From: Synergistaceae bacterium
GTDB lineage: Bacteria; Synergistota; Synergistia; Synergistales; Synergistaceae
Assembly: GCA_030523725.1 (NCBI GenBank)
Contig: JAUNHV010000001.1
Location: 124,001 to 188,000, forward strand
Reading direction: 5' to 3'
Length of the DNA stretch: 64,000 nucleotides
The notes beneath the pieces were generated by a model. That model was given only the letters and a program-made list of their open reading frames with translations, searched no databases and was not told where the DNA came from. A program made the position numbers and the translations under genes. Shown in pieces: positions 8,829 through 17,286 of the stretch. Numbering within the stretch: the first letter of the stretch is position 1; the number at the start of each line of letters is the position of its first letter.

Positions 8829-11462
8829 TTACTTTAATTCACCAATTGCTGCCAAAGCTGCGGAAAGTCTTGCGACTGGAACGCGGAATGGAGAGCAACT
8901 GACATATGTAAGACCAAGCTTGTTGCAGAATGCAATACTGGATGGGTTACCACCATGCTCACCGCAGATACCAAGCTGGATGTCTGGGCGAACTGGACGT
9001 GCCTTGCTAACTGCAATTTCCATCAAGCCACCAACACCATCACGGTCGAGCTGTTCAAATGGATTGACCTTGAAGACTCCCATTTCAACATACTGACGGA
9101 GGAATTTGCCCTCCGCGTCGTCACGTGAATAACCGAAGGTTGTCTGTGTAAGGTCATTTGTGCCGAAGCTGAAGAACTGTGCTGTATGCGCAAGCTGATC
9201 TGCGATAACTGCAGCGCGTGGAAGCTCAATCATTGTTCCGACGAGGTAATGGAGCTCAACACCAAATTCTTTGATTGTTTCGTCACCAACACGGCGAACG
9301 ATTTGCTCCATAGCCTTTAATTCCGCTTCTGTTCCAACAAGAGGAATCATAATGTCTGGTTTTACAGTGACACCATTCTTCACAAGTTTACAAGCTGCAT
9401 TGAAGATTGCGTGTGCCTGCATCTCATAAATTTCTGGGTAAATCATACCAAGACGGCATCCACGGAAGCCAAGCATCGGGTTCTGTTCGTGAAGCTCTCT
9501 TGCACGAACCATCGTTGCCTTGATTTTCTCTGCCTCAGGACTGTTTGGAGCAACATTTTCTAGTGCCTTGGTAAGCTCTGGAATCTTTGGCAAGAATTCG
9601 TGAAGTGGTGGGTCAAGCAACCGAACTGTAACTGGGAGTCCGTCCATTGCTTCAAAGATGCCGTAGAAGTCATCTTCTTGCATTTTTTCTAATTTATTGA
9701 GCTGTGCAACACGTGCTTCTTTTGTTGTAGCAACAACCATTTCCTGCATAACTGGGAGACGGTCAACTTGCATGAACATGTGCTCTGTGCGGCAGAGACC
9801 AACACCCTTTGCACCAAATTCTCTTGCTCTCTTTGCGTCTGTTGGTGTGTCTGCATTTGCCCAAACCTGAAGGTTTGCGAGCTTGTCTGCAACTGCCATA
9901 AGTTTTTTGAAATTATCATCAAACTTTGGATCTTCGAGTTCCATCTGACCGAGGATAACTTCACCAGTTGTTCCGTCAAGTGAGAGATAGTCATCTTTTT
10001 TAACTGTGACGCCATCAACTGTGAAGCAGTTGTTTGCGAGGTCAATAGAAACGTTTTCAGCACCAGAAACACATGGCTTACCAAGTCCACGTGCAACAAC
10101 TGCTGCGTGGCTTGTCATACCACCATGGCTTGTCAAGACACCCTGTGCTGCAAAAAGGCCGTGAATATCGTCTGGTGTAGTTTCTGGGCGAACAAGAATG
10201 ATTGCCTCACCCTTGCCACCTCTTTCTGCTGCTTCATCTGCGTCAAAGACTACCTTACCAACAGCTGCACCTGGGCTTGCTGGAAGTGCCTTTGCAATTA
10301 CAGTTCTCTTTGCCTTTGCATTGAACTGTGGGTGGAGAAGCATTTCTATTTGTTCTGGTGTTACACGGCTGACAGCTGTCTTTTCGTCAATGAGACCTTC
10401 CTCGAGCATTTCAACTGCCACGCGGACGGCGGAAGCTGCTGTGCGCTTTCCGTTTCTTGTCTGCAAGATGAAGAGACGTCCATGTTCAACGGTGAACTCA
10501 ATATCCTGTGCATCTGCATAGTGTTTCTCAAGCCCTTTTGCAATATCATAGAACTGCTTATAGATGTCTGGCATATCATTTGCAAGGGAAGCAATTGGGG
10601 CAGGGGTTCTGATACCAGCGACAACGTCTTCGCCTTGTGCATTGATAAGGTATTCGCCAAAAAGCTTATTTTCACCAGATGATGGGCTTCTTGTGAAGCA
10701 AACGCCAGTTCCGCAATCATCACCGAGGTTACCAAACACCATTGTAACAACATTGACGGCTGTGCCATAGTGTGCTGGGATTTTGTTAATTTCTCTATAT
10801 TTGATAGCACGTGGTGTATTCCAACTACGGAAAACTGCGTCGATTGCGAGACGCAATTGCTGCCATGGGTCTGTTGGGAATTCAAGTCCCTTTGAAGCAA
10901 CAATTCCCTTATATGTAACGACGAGTTTTTTCAAAGCATCTGCAGGAATCTGGTAGTCATATTCTGCATTGCAAGCTTTGCGTGTTTTTGCTAATTCTTC
11001 CTCAAATAGGGCAATATCCACGCCAAGAACAACGTCAGAGAACATCTGAATGAAACGACGATAGCTATCGTATGCAAAGCGCTCATTGCTGGAAGCCTTT
11101 GAAAGTGCTTCAACTGTTACATCATTCAAACCCAGGTTGAGGATTGTGTCCATCATTCCTGGCATTGAAACTGGAGCGCCGGATCTTACAGAAACGAGAA
11201 GGGGATTTACATCTCCACCAAACTGCTTGCCAGTTTGTTTTTCGACTCTTGCCACTGCTGACTTAACATCATCCCAAATGGTAGCGATGAAGTCATTTTC
11301 TTCCCAATACTTGTGGCATGCCTCTGTTGTGATGATAAATCCTGGAGGAACTGGAAGACCAAGCCTTGACATTTCTGCAAGGTTAGCACCCTTTCCACCC
11401 AAGAGTTCTCTCATTGTGGCGTTGCCTTCGGCAAAATCGTAGATATACTTCTTATCTGCCAT
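8829..11462 (-). CDS. ppdK: Pyruvate, phosphate dikinase
   Basis: An 877-residue PPDK of normal length. The domains run N-terminal ATP-grasp ('GGKGANLAEMSRLGLPVPPG' from residue 22), the swivelling phosphohistidine domain ('MTSHGGMTSHAAVVARG', catalytic His near 452), and a C-terminal PEP/pyruvate barrel with 'GFRGCRLGMIYPEI', 'FSFGTNDLTQTTFG' and 'GICGEHGG' holding the catalytic Cys. It interconverts pyruvate, ATP and Pi with PEP, AMP and PPi. In anaerobes it can run in either direction, and here pyk, ppdK and pckA all occur close together. The ribosome site AAGGAGGG precedes the start on the minus strand. It is monocistronic, convergent with groESL, and no PPDK regulatory-protein gene is adjacent. 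Confidence 0.97.
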   Translation of the reverse strand: MADKKYIYDFAEGNATMRELLGGKGANLAEMSRLGLPVPPGFIITTEACHKYWEENDFIATIWDDVKSAVARVEKQTGKQFGGDVNPLLVSVRSGAPVSMPGMMDTILNLGLNDVTVEALSKASSNERFAYDSYRRFIQMFSDVVLGVDIALFEEELAKTRKACNAEYDYQIPADALKKLVVTYKGIVASKGLEFPTDPWQQLRLAIDAVFRSWNTPRAIKYREINKIPAHYGTAVNVVTMVFGNLGDDCGTGVCFTRSPSSGENKLFGEYLINAQGEDVVAGIRTPAPIASLANDMPDIYKQFYDIAKGLEKHYADAQDIEFTVEHGRLFILQTRNGKRTAASAVRVAVEMLEEGLIDEKTAVSRVTPEQIEMLLHPQFNAKAKRTVIAKALPASPGAAVGKVVFDADEAAERGGKGEAIILVRPETTPDDIHGLFAAQGVLTSHGGMTSHAAVVARGLGKPCVSGAENVSIDLANNCFTVDGVTVKKDDYLSLDGTTGEVILGQMELEDPKFDDNFKKLMAVADKLANLQVWANADTPTDAKRAREFGAKGVGLCRTEHMFMQVDRLPVMQEMVVATTKEARVAQLNKLEKMQEDDFYGIFEAMDGLPVTVRLLDPPLHEFLPKIPELTKALENVAPNSPEAEKIKATMVRARELHEQNPMLGFRGCRLGMIYPEIYEMQAHAIFNAACKLVKNGVTVKPDIMIPLVGTEAELKAMEQIVRRVGDETIKEFGVELHYLVGTMIELPRAAVIADQLAHTAQFFSFGTNDLTQTTFGYSRDDAEGKFLRQYVEMGVFKVNPFEQLDRDGVGGLMEIAVSKARPVRPDIQLGICGEHGGNPSSIAFCNKLGLTYVSCSPFRVPVARLSAALAAIGELK

Positions 11463-11581
11463 AAAAAAACCCTCCTTAAAGGTTGTAAATTTGTAAGACC
11501 TAAGTCTTTATATGTTATTTAACACAACTTGGTATGATACCACAAAATGTAATTTCTGTCACATCAATTTTGTGAAAATTG

Positions 11582-11590
11582 TGTTATAAT
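11582..11590 (+). promoter_or_regulatory. Extended -10 promoter upstream of the M23 peptidase
   Basis: TGTTATAAT is a match to an extended -10 element; a -35 box about 17 bp upstream (around GTCACA) is weak. It lies 25 bp before the GTG start of the M23 gene and would drive the M23-ktrB-ktrA unit. Confidence 0.6.
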
Positions 11591-11615
11591 TCCACGACAG
11601 AGAGAGATAAAGGTT

Positions 11616-12488
11616 GTGAGTAAAGTGATTGAAAAAAAAATTAAAAATTTTTGTTTTATACTTATTTTCTTTATGTGTTTTACAGCTAAAGTTGCTTATG
11701 GTATTGTCAATTTTTCAGTTCCTGAGTCAGTGAAGCAAGGAGAACCATTTATAGTAAAAATATTTACAAATGAAACACTTGAAGACATTACACTACATTG
11801 GCTTAACAAATCTACTGTACTGCTAAACACGCCTGTGCATGGTAAAATAACAGCAATACTGGCTTCCAATGCGTTACAGAGACCAGGAAAACAAACAGTG
11901 ACTTTGAGATTTCGTATTGGAGCAGAGAATTATGAATTACAAAAGAGTGTTAATATAATTTCAAAAAATTATCCTAAGGAAGCTTTAAGAGTTAATCCCA
12001 ATAAAGTAAATTTTAGTTCTGATATTAAAAAGAGACTGGAGAAAGAAAAAAAAATATATGGCGATGTTACTGCAAGCTCATACAAGGGAGGAAATTTTAT
12101 ACTGCCATTTGCTAGACCATGCAAGGGACAATTTTCTTCAAGATATGGCAATGTACGTATATTTAATAATAAACCTTTTGGTTTTCACGGTGGTACTGAT
12201 TTTCGTGCATCCATGGGGACACCGATAAAGTCTGTGGCAGATGGAAGGGTTTGCCTTACTTCACATTTTTATCTCAGTGGTGGAATAATCATGATAGATC
12301 ATGGTGCGGGACTTTTTAGTTCATATTGTCATATGTCAAAGAAATTTGTAAAGGTTGGCGATATTGTTAAACGTGGTCAGGTGATTGGCTTGTCCGGGGC
12401 AAGTGGTAGAGTTACGGGACCACACTTGCATCTTGAAATGTGTTGGAACGGTATACGTTTTAATGCAACGTCGTTGTTAGAAAAATAG
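11616..12488 (+). CDS. Secreted M23-family (LytM-like) metallopeptidase
   Basis: A 290-residue exported protein. A basic start and a hydrophobic core 'FCFILIFFMCFTAKVAYG' form a signal peptide. A beta-rich region follows (about 30-110), and then the M23 domain: 'GFHGGTDFRASMGTPIKSVADG' carries the first zinc His and Asp, read as 'FHGGTDF' near residue 190, and 'GPHLHLEMCWNG' carries the HxH pair near 271. Such enzymes cut peptidoglycan cross-links, or act as inactive activators when zinc ligands are lost; here the ligands are present. The start is GTG with AAAGG upstream. It ends 16 bases before ktrB, so envelope remodelling and potassium uptake genes appear to be cotranscribed. Confidence 0.88.
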   Translation: MSKVIEKKIKNFCFILIFFMCFTAKVAYGIVNFSVPESVKQGEPFIVKIFTNETLEDITLHWLNKSTVLLNTPVHGKITAILASNALQRPGKQTVTLRFRIGAENYELQKSVNIISKNYPKEALRVNPNKVNFSSDIKKRLEKEKKIYGDVTASSYKGGNFILPFARPCKGQFSSRYGNVRIFNNKPFGFHGGTDFRASMGTPIKSVADGRVCLTSHFYLSGGIIMIDHGAGLFSSYCHMSKKFVKVGDIVKRGQVIGLSGASGRVTGPHLHLEMCWNGIRFNATSLLEK

Positions 12489-12504
12489 TAGTTTGAGGTG
12501 AAGA

Positions 12505-13818
12505 ATGAAAAAATTAACACCGGCTCAAATAATAGTTCTTGGCTTTGCAGGAATAATTTTGCTCGGAGCTTTTATTTTGATGCTTCCAATTTCCTCGACG
12601 TGCCGTGGTTGGACGCCTTTCAACGAAGCGCTTTTTACTTCTACTACTTCAGTTTGTGTTACTGGGCTAGTTGTTCAGGATACTGGGTCTTATTGGACTA
12701 GCTTCGGACATATGATTATAATGCTTTTAATACAGATTGGAGGGCTAGGTGTCGTTACTGTTGCTGCAAGTTTTGCTCTGTTTTCAGGGCGACGTATTTC
12801 CTTACACGCTAGGAATACTATTGTAGAGGCTACTTCATCCTCGACTCTTGATTCCGTCACACATTTGACTAAATATATAATAAGGGGAACATTACTAGTT
12901 GAGTGTCTTGGTGCGTTGGTTATGATGCCTGTTTTTTGTGCTGACTATGGTCTTAAAGGTATTTGGTATGCATTTTTTCACTCTGTGTCTGCATTTTGTA
13001 ATGCTGGGATAGACCTTTTAGGTTGGCCTGGGAATAAATTTCCGTCCTTAACTGGATATGTTTCTAATGCAACCATTAACATTACAATTATGTCCCTGAT
13101 AATTTTGGGAGGACTTGGATTTTTAACATGGGAAGATATGAGAGAAGAAAAATTTAGATTTTCGCGCTATAGATTACAAAGCAAGGTAATACTCGTATCA
13201 ACCTTATGTCTTATAACTTTGCCTGCTATTTATTTTTTCTTTTACGATTTTGCATCTTTACCTTTGAAATCCAGAATCCTTGCTTCGCTTTTTCAGTCTG
13301 TAACGCCAAGAACTGCTGGGTTTAATACTGTTGATCTTGCGAGTATGAGCTCTGCTAGTCAAGGAATTTCGATTATGCTTATGTTAATAGGAGCTTCGCC
13401 AGGTTCGACAGGTGGCGGTATGAAGAACACAACTTTTACAGTTCTTTTAATGACCTGCATAGCGGTATTTCGTAGAAAAAAAGATACGGAGATTTTTGGG
13501 CGGCGTATTGAAATTGACATAATAAAAAATGCTGCAACGATTGCTATGATGTATGTCGTATTTAGCTTATTGGGAGCAATAGCAATATCTACTATTGATG
13601 GTCTGCCCATTCCTTCCACTTGGTATGATACTGCCTCTGCAATTGGCACAGTTGGTTCATCTTTAGGAATTACGCCAAAATTGTCAATTCCCTCTCGTTA
13701 TATTTTAATTTGCCTGATGTTTTTTGGCAGGGTTGGTGGTTTGACAATCATATATGCTGCGTTTTTTAGCTCTCAAAGTACCTCAAGATTTCCTGAGGAA
13801 AGAATTACTGTCGGTTAA
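12505..13818 (+). CDS. ktrB: Ktr/Trk-type potassium uptake channel subunit
   Basis: A 437-residue membrane protein with the fourfold M1-P-M2 plan of TrkH/KtrB. All four selectivity-filter loops are visible: 'TTSVCVTGLV' near 46, 'SVSAFCNAGID' near 158, 'SVTPRTAGFNT' near 265 and 'AIGTVGSSLG' near 380, each with the conserved glycine. A gate-loop-like 'GASPGSTGGGMKNTT' precedes the last repeat. Length matches KtrB (about 440), shorter than TrkH. It imports K+, often with Na+ coupling, across the inner membrane. The start has GAGGTG six bases upstream. The regulatory subunit follows after 38 bases. Confidence 0.93.
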   Translation: MKKLTPAQIIVLGFAGIILLGAFILMLPISSTCRGWTPFNEALFTSTTSVCVTGLVVQDTGSYWTSFGHMIIMLLIQIGGLGVVTVAASFALFSGRRISLHARNTIVEATSSSTLDSVTHLTKYIIRGTLLVECLGALVMMPVFCADYGLKGIWYAFFHSVSAFCNAGIDLLGWPGNKFPSLTGYVSNATINITIMSLIILGGLGFLTWEDMREEKFRFSRYRLQSKVILVSTLCLITLPAIYFFFYDFASLPLKSRILASLFQSVTPRTAGFNTVDLASMSSASQGISIMLMLIGASPGSTGGGMKNTTFTVLLMTCIAVFRRKKDTEIFGRRIEIDIIKNAATIAMMYVVFSLLGAIAISTIDGLPIPSTWYDTASAIGTVGSSLGITPKLSIPSRYILICLMFFGRVGGLTIIYAAFFSSQSTSRFPEERITVG

Positions 13819-13856
13819 TTTAGAATTATTTTGAGATTTAGAAGGAGGATTTCAAC

Positions 13857-14504
13857 ATGAAAAATGTTTTACTCATTGGTTTAGGCAGATTTGGTCGTCA
13901 TGTTGCAAGGCAACTTGTTGAACTTGGACATGAAGTTTTGGCGGTTGATACAGATGAAGAAAGGGTAAACAACGTTCTTTCTGTTGTGAATGATGCTCAA
14001 ATAGGTGATGCGACTAATATGGCATTTCTACGTTCCATTGGAGTTGCAAATTTTGATGTATGCTTTGTAACTATTTCAGCAAATTTTCAAAATTCACTTG
14101 AAGTAACATCTCTTTTGAAGGATCTTGGAGCAAAAATGGTAGTCTCGCGTGCGGAGCGCGACGTACAGGAAAAGTTTCTTTTGAAAAATGGTGCTGATTA
14201 TGTTGTTTATCCGGAAAAACAATTAGCTCTCTGGGCTGCGTATAGATACAGTGCTGATAATTTACTAGATTATACCAAGTTGGATGATTCGCATTCAATT
14301 GTTGATGTTAGAATTCCTAAAGCATGGATTGGAAAAACAGTTTCAGAAGTTAATGTGAGAAAAAGATATTCTTTAAATATATTGGCAATTAAGAAAAATG
14401 GCACAGTTACAACTAACATTACTCCTGAAACAATATTTGAGGAAAATTCAAACATCCTTATTTTGGGAGGAGATAGAGCTTTGAAAGATTGTTTAGATAT
14501 TTAA
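13857..14504 (+). CDS. ktrA: Ktr/Trk potassium uptake regulatory subunit (RCK)
   Basis: A 215-residue cytosolic RCK protein. The Rossmann motif 'GLGRFGRHVARQL' begins at residue 8, and the acidic end of beta-2, 'VDTDEERV', is near 31, together forming the nucleotide (ATP/ADP or NAD) site. An RCK_C (TrkA-C) domain follows from about residue 135 ('SIVDVRIPKAWIGKTVSEV'). One RCK unit per chain is the KtrA plan, whereas TrkA has two. It forms an octameric ring under KtrB and gates it. AGGAGG precedes the start by eight bases. No terminator was recognised before the porin genes, which begin 142 bases on. Confidence 0.93.
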   Translation: MKNVLLIGLGRFGRHVARQLVELGHEVLAVDTDEERVNNVLSVVNDAQIGDATNMAFLRSIGVANFDVCFVTISANFQNSLEVTSLLKDLGAKMVVSRAERDVQEKFLLKNGADYVVYPEKQLALWAAYRYSADNLLDYTKLDDSHSIVDVRIPKAWIGKTVSEVNVRKRYSLNILAIKKNGTVTTNITPETIFEENSNILILGGDRALKDCLDI

Positions 14505-14646
14505 CTTTTTGACTTAGCTTATATCTCCTAAAGGTAATTTGAAACCATCTGGATAAATGCTTTTACTTTACCTTTTGTTTGTTATTGTCACAATAGAAAA
14601 ATGGAATATAAAATTATTACTGAAAATTAGGTTAGAAAGAGGGCTT

Positions 14647-15912
14647 ATGAAAAAAATTATTTTGTTACACTTACTATTACTAGTAGCTAACTTATTTGTG
14701 TCGACTGTGTCATATGCAGAAGGATTTGGTGTCTATGAGTGGAGTGCTGCTGGTGTTGCGATGGGCGAGAATTATATGTTTGCTGAGAATGATCCAGCCG
14801 TCTTGGCTTACAATCCTTCTCAAATAACAAAACTTCGCGGCAGTTATCTGCAGTTTGGGGCTACTTGGATTGATCCAACACTTGGTGTTGACTACCTAGA
14901 TAGATCAGGAAAAATATACAATTCAAGTAATAATTACAGTCCTGTGATTGCCCCTAGTTTGTTTTATGCACAAGATACTAAAGGTAACAATTTTTGGTGG
15001 GGAGTTGGCATTTTCCCACGTTTTGGAAATGAAATAGAGCACGGCAGAGCTTCATTAGGACGTTACGATACTGTATATTCACAAATGAAGGGGGTAACAA
15101 TTCAGCCAACAATTGCATTTAAGCCTCATAAAAAGTGGTCACTCGCCTTAGGACTGGATTTCAATTATACGGGCTTAAGGATGGATAGGGCAATTTGGGT
15201 TCCACTATATGGTGGTTTTGATGGTGGTTGCTTTAATTTGGAAGGGACATCTTTTAATGTTGGATATGTGGTTTCTGCTATGTATGATTTTAATGATAAA
15301 ACGAGTGCAGCAGTTACATATCGCTCTAAAATTCGTCAATCTATGGATGCAGATTTTGATGTAGATGATCGCCCAACATTGCTAGGTGGACCGTTACATA
15401 CAAGAGCACATGGTGTTGTTACTTTACCAGATTCAATTAGCTTTGGAATTGGGCATAAATTAAGTGCAAAAACTCGTGTAGAAGCAGACATAGTTTGGAC
15501 GAACTGGACAACCTATGATGCATTAAATATTTCGCTTGACGACGATATTCTGCCTGGTATAAAAAATGTGAATGCAACAAAAAACTGGAGTTCATCATGG
15601 AGATTAGGCATAGGCTTAGAGCATAAATTTAGTAAACATTGGGCTCTGCTCACAGGATATGTTTTTGATGAGAGTCCAGTTCCAGATGCTTACATTGATC
15701 TTACAGTCCCAACTGGTGATCGTCACAGATGGAGTGCAGGTTTCAAGTATACTCCCAATGATTATACAACATGGGCTTTTGCATATACAATGATTTGGAC
15801 AGCAAGCAGGACAATCCATGGAACAGCAATTAATCCCTCCTTTATAACCGCTACAACCAACAATGGTTTAACTCATGCAGTCTCACTTTCATTGACGTTT
15901 AAATTAAAATAA
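14647..15912 (+). CDS. OmpP1/FadL-type outer-membrane transporter, copy 1
   Basis: A 421-residue outer-membrane beta-barrel. A signal peptide of about 23 residues ends at 'VSYA', followed by 'EGFGVYEWSAAGVAMGENYM' and 'NDPAVLAYNPSQITKLRGSY', which is the FadL-family N-terminus (hatch/plug and first strand). Alternating aromatic strands run to a terminal 'SLTFKLK'. FadL proteins move long-chain fatty acids or other hydrophobic compounds across the outer membrane; the ligand here is unknown. The start at 14647 is chosen over an in-frame codon at 14557 because the signal peptide begins there and GAAAGAGG lies upstream. It is followed 39 bases later by a close paralogue, which marks a tandem duplication. 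Confidence 0.85.
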   Translation: MKKIILLHLLLLVANLFVSTVSYAEGFGVYEWSAAGVAMGENYMFAENDPAVLAYNPSQITKLRGSYLQFGATWIDPTLGVDYLDRSGKIYNSSNNYSPVIAPSLFYAQDTKGNNFWWGVGIFPRFGNEIEHGRASLGRYDTVYSQMKGVTIQPTIAFKPHKKWSLALGLDFNYTGLRMDRAIWVPLYGGFDGGCFNLEGTSFNVGYVVSAMYDFNDKTSAAVTYRSKIRQSMDADFDVDDRPTLLGGPLHTRAHGVVTLPDSISFGIGHKLSAKTRVEADIVWTNWTTYDALNISLDDDILPGIKNVNATKNWSSSWRLGIGLEHKFSKHWALLTGYVFDESPVPDAYIDLTVPTGDRHRWSAGFKYTPNDYTTWAFAYTMIWTASRTIHGTAINPSFITATTNNGLTHAVSLSLTFKLK

Positions 15913-15951
15913 ACTTTATTGAAATAAAATGTAAGATAAGGAACTTAAATT

Positions 15952-17202
15952 ATGAAAAAAATTATTTTGACATTTTTAATGACAATCTTGTTTGTGCCTA
16001 GTGTAGCATTTGCAGAAGGATTTGGACTTTACGATTGGAGCGCGGCTGGAAACGCTATGTCGCATAATTATATGTTTGGTGAAGATGATCCTTCTGTTCT
16101 TGCCTATAACCCAGCTCAAATTACAAAAATACGTGGTAGTTATTTACAGGCTGGTTTTACATTTATCAATCCATCCATTAGCTTAGATTTCCATGGAAGT
16201 TACTCCGACGGCACACATACCACAACAAATTATAACCCTGCAACTGTCCCCAGCCTCTTCTATGTACAGGATACAAGAGGTGGTGGTGTTTGGTGGGGCG
16301 TTGGTGTTTTTGCTCGTTTTGGCAATGCCATGGAGCTTGACAAAAATGGTTGGGGACGTTATGACACTATTTTTGCAGGAGTAAAGAGCATAACAGTTCA
16401 GCCAACAGTTGCCTTTAAACCACATAAAAAGTGGTCTCTTGCATTTGGACTTGATTTAAACTATGGTGGCTTGAAAAATAAAAAAGCAATTCCACCAGTT
16501 TCATTGGGAGGGGGCGAGTCATTTCTGCAGGTAGAAGGTGATTCAATTAATGTTGGATATCTTATTTCAGCTATGTATGATTTTGATGATGAGACAAGTG
16601 TAGCTCTTATGTATCGTTCACGGATTCACCACTCAGTCAACGAAGCTGATTTCGTTGCAGAAGGTGGAATTCCTCACTTTGCAAAAGCAGAAACAGACGT
16701 TACTTTGCCTGACTCACTTACTTTTGGTATTGGGCATAGGTTCAACGATAAAACTCGTGTAGAGGCAAACGTGACTTGGACACATTGGTCACTCTACGAC
16801 AAATTGAATATTACTCTTGATAAACCTTGGATATCACCAACTCTATCAATAGAGAATAACTGGAATTCATCTTGGAAGCTTGGGGTAGGGATTGAACACA
16901 AGCTAAATAAAGAATGGACACTTCTTGCTGGGTATACGTGGGATCAAAGTCCATTTCCTGGCAAATATGTCAATCTCAGTCTTCCAACTGGTAACCGACA
17001 TTATCTTAGTGCGGGTTGCAAATATTCTCCCAATGACGTAATGACACTTGCTTTAGCGTATTGTTACGTTATTATGGGGGATAGGGTGGTTCAATCTCAT
17101 GAACTGAAACCTGGGATAACAAATCCACTCTATGATACAGTAAATGCACATAATGAATATTCACACAATGTGTCTCTTTCTTTGACAGTTAAATGTAGAT
17201 GA
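15952..17202 (+). CDS. OmpP1/FadL-type outer-membrane transporter, copy 2
   Basis: A 416-residue paralogue of the preceding gene. The signal peptide ends at 'VAFA', then 'EGFGLYDWSAAGNAMSHNYM' and 'DDPSVLAYNPAQITKIRGSY' repeat the same N-terminal plan; 'VQPTVAFKPHKKWSLAFGLD' is nearly identical in both. The two differ most in stretches that should be extracellular loops (for example around residues 75-90 and 185-200), as expected if they take different ligands. The spacing of 39 bases and no terminator between them suggest a single transcript. A bidirectional terminator shared with pckA follows. It belongs in the outer membrane, so it supports a diderm envelope. Confidence 0.85.
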   Translation: MKKIILTFLMTILFVPSVAFAEGFGLYDWSAAGNAMSHNYMFGEDDPSVLAYNPAQITKIRGSYLQAGFTFINPSISLDFHGSYSDGTHTTTNYNPATVPSLFYVQDTRGGGVWWGVGVFARFGNAMELDKNGWGRYDTIFAGVKSITVQPTVAFKPHKKWSLAFGLDLNYGGLKNKKAIPPVSLGGGESFLQVEGDSINVGYLISAMYDFDDETSVALMYRSRIHHSVNEADFVAEGGIPHFAKAETDVTLPDSLTFGIGHRFNDKTRVEANVTWTHWSLYDKLNITLDKPWISPTLSIENNWNSSWKLGVGIEHKLNKEWTLLAGYTWDQSPFPGKYVNLSLPTGNRHYLSAGCKYSPNDVMTLALAYCYVIMGDRVVQSHELKPGITNPLYDTVNAHNEYSHNVSLSLTVKCR

Positions 17203-17237
17203 TTTTGCATGATAATGCATGATGAAAAATAAGAATA

Positions 17238-17276
17238 AAAAAGGCGTCGATTATCAAAAGATAGTCGACGCCTTTT
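17238..17276. terminator. Bidirectional terminator between fadL copy 2 and pckA
   Basis: AAAAGGCGTCGA pairs with TCGACGCCTTTT, extended by TATC/GATA after one mismatch. A-runs and T-runs on both sides let it serve both convergent genes. Confidence 0.92.
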
Positions 17277-17286
17277 GCGTTTCTAT

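Noticed and set aside
10107-10682. Plus-strand cysteine-rich ORF of 191 codons
   Set aside because: It lies wholly antisense to ppdK, has no ribosome site, and its composition mirrors the ppdK codon pattern.
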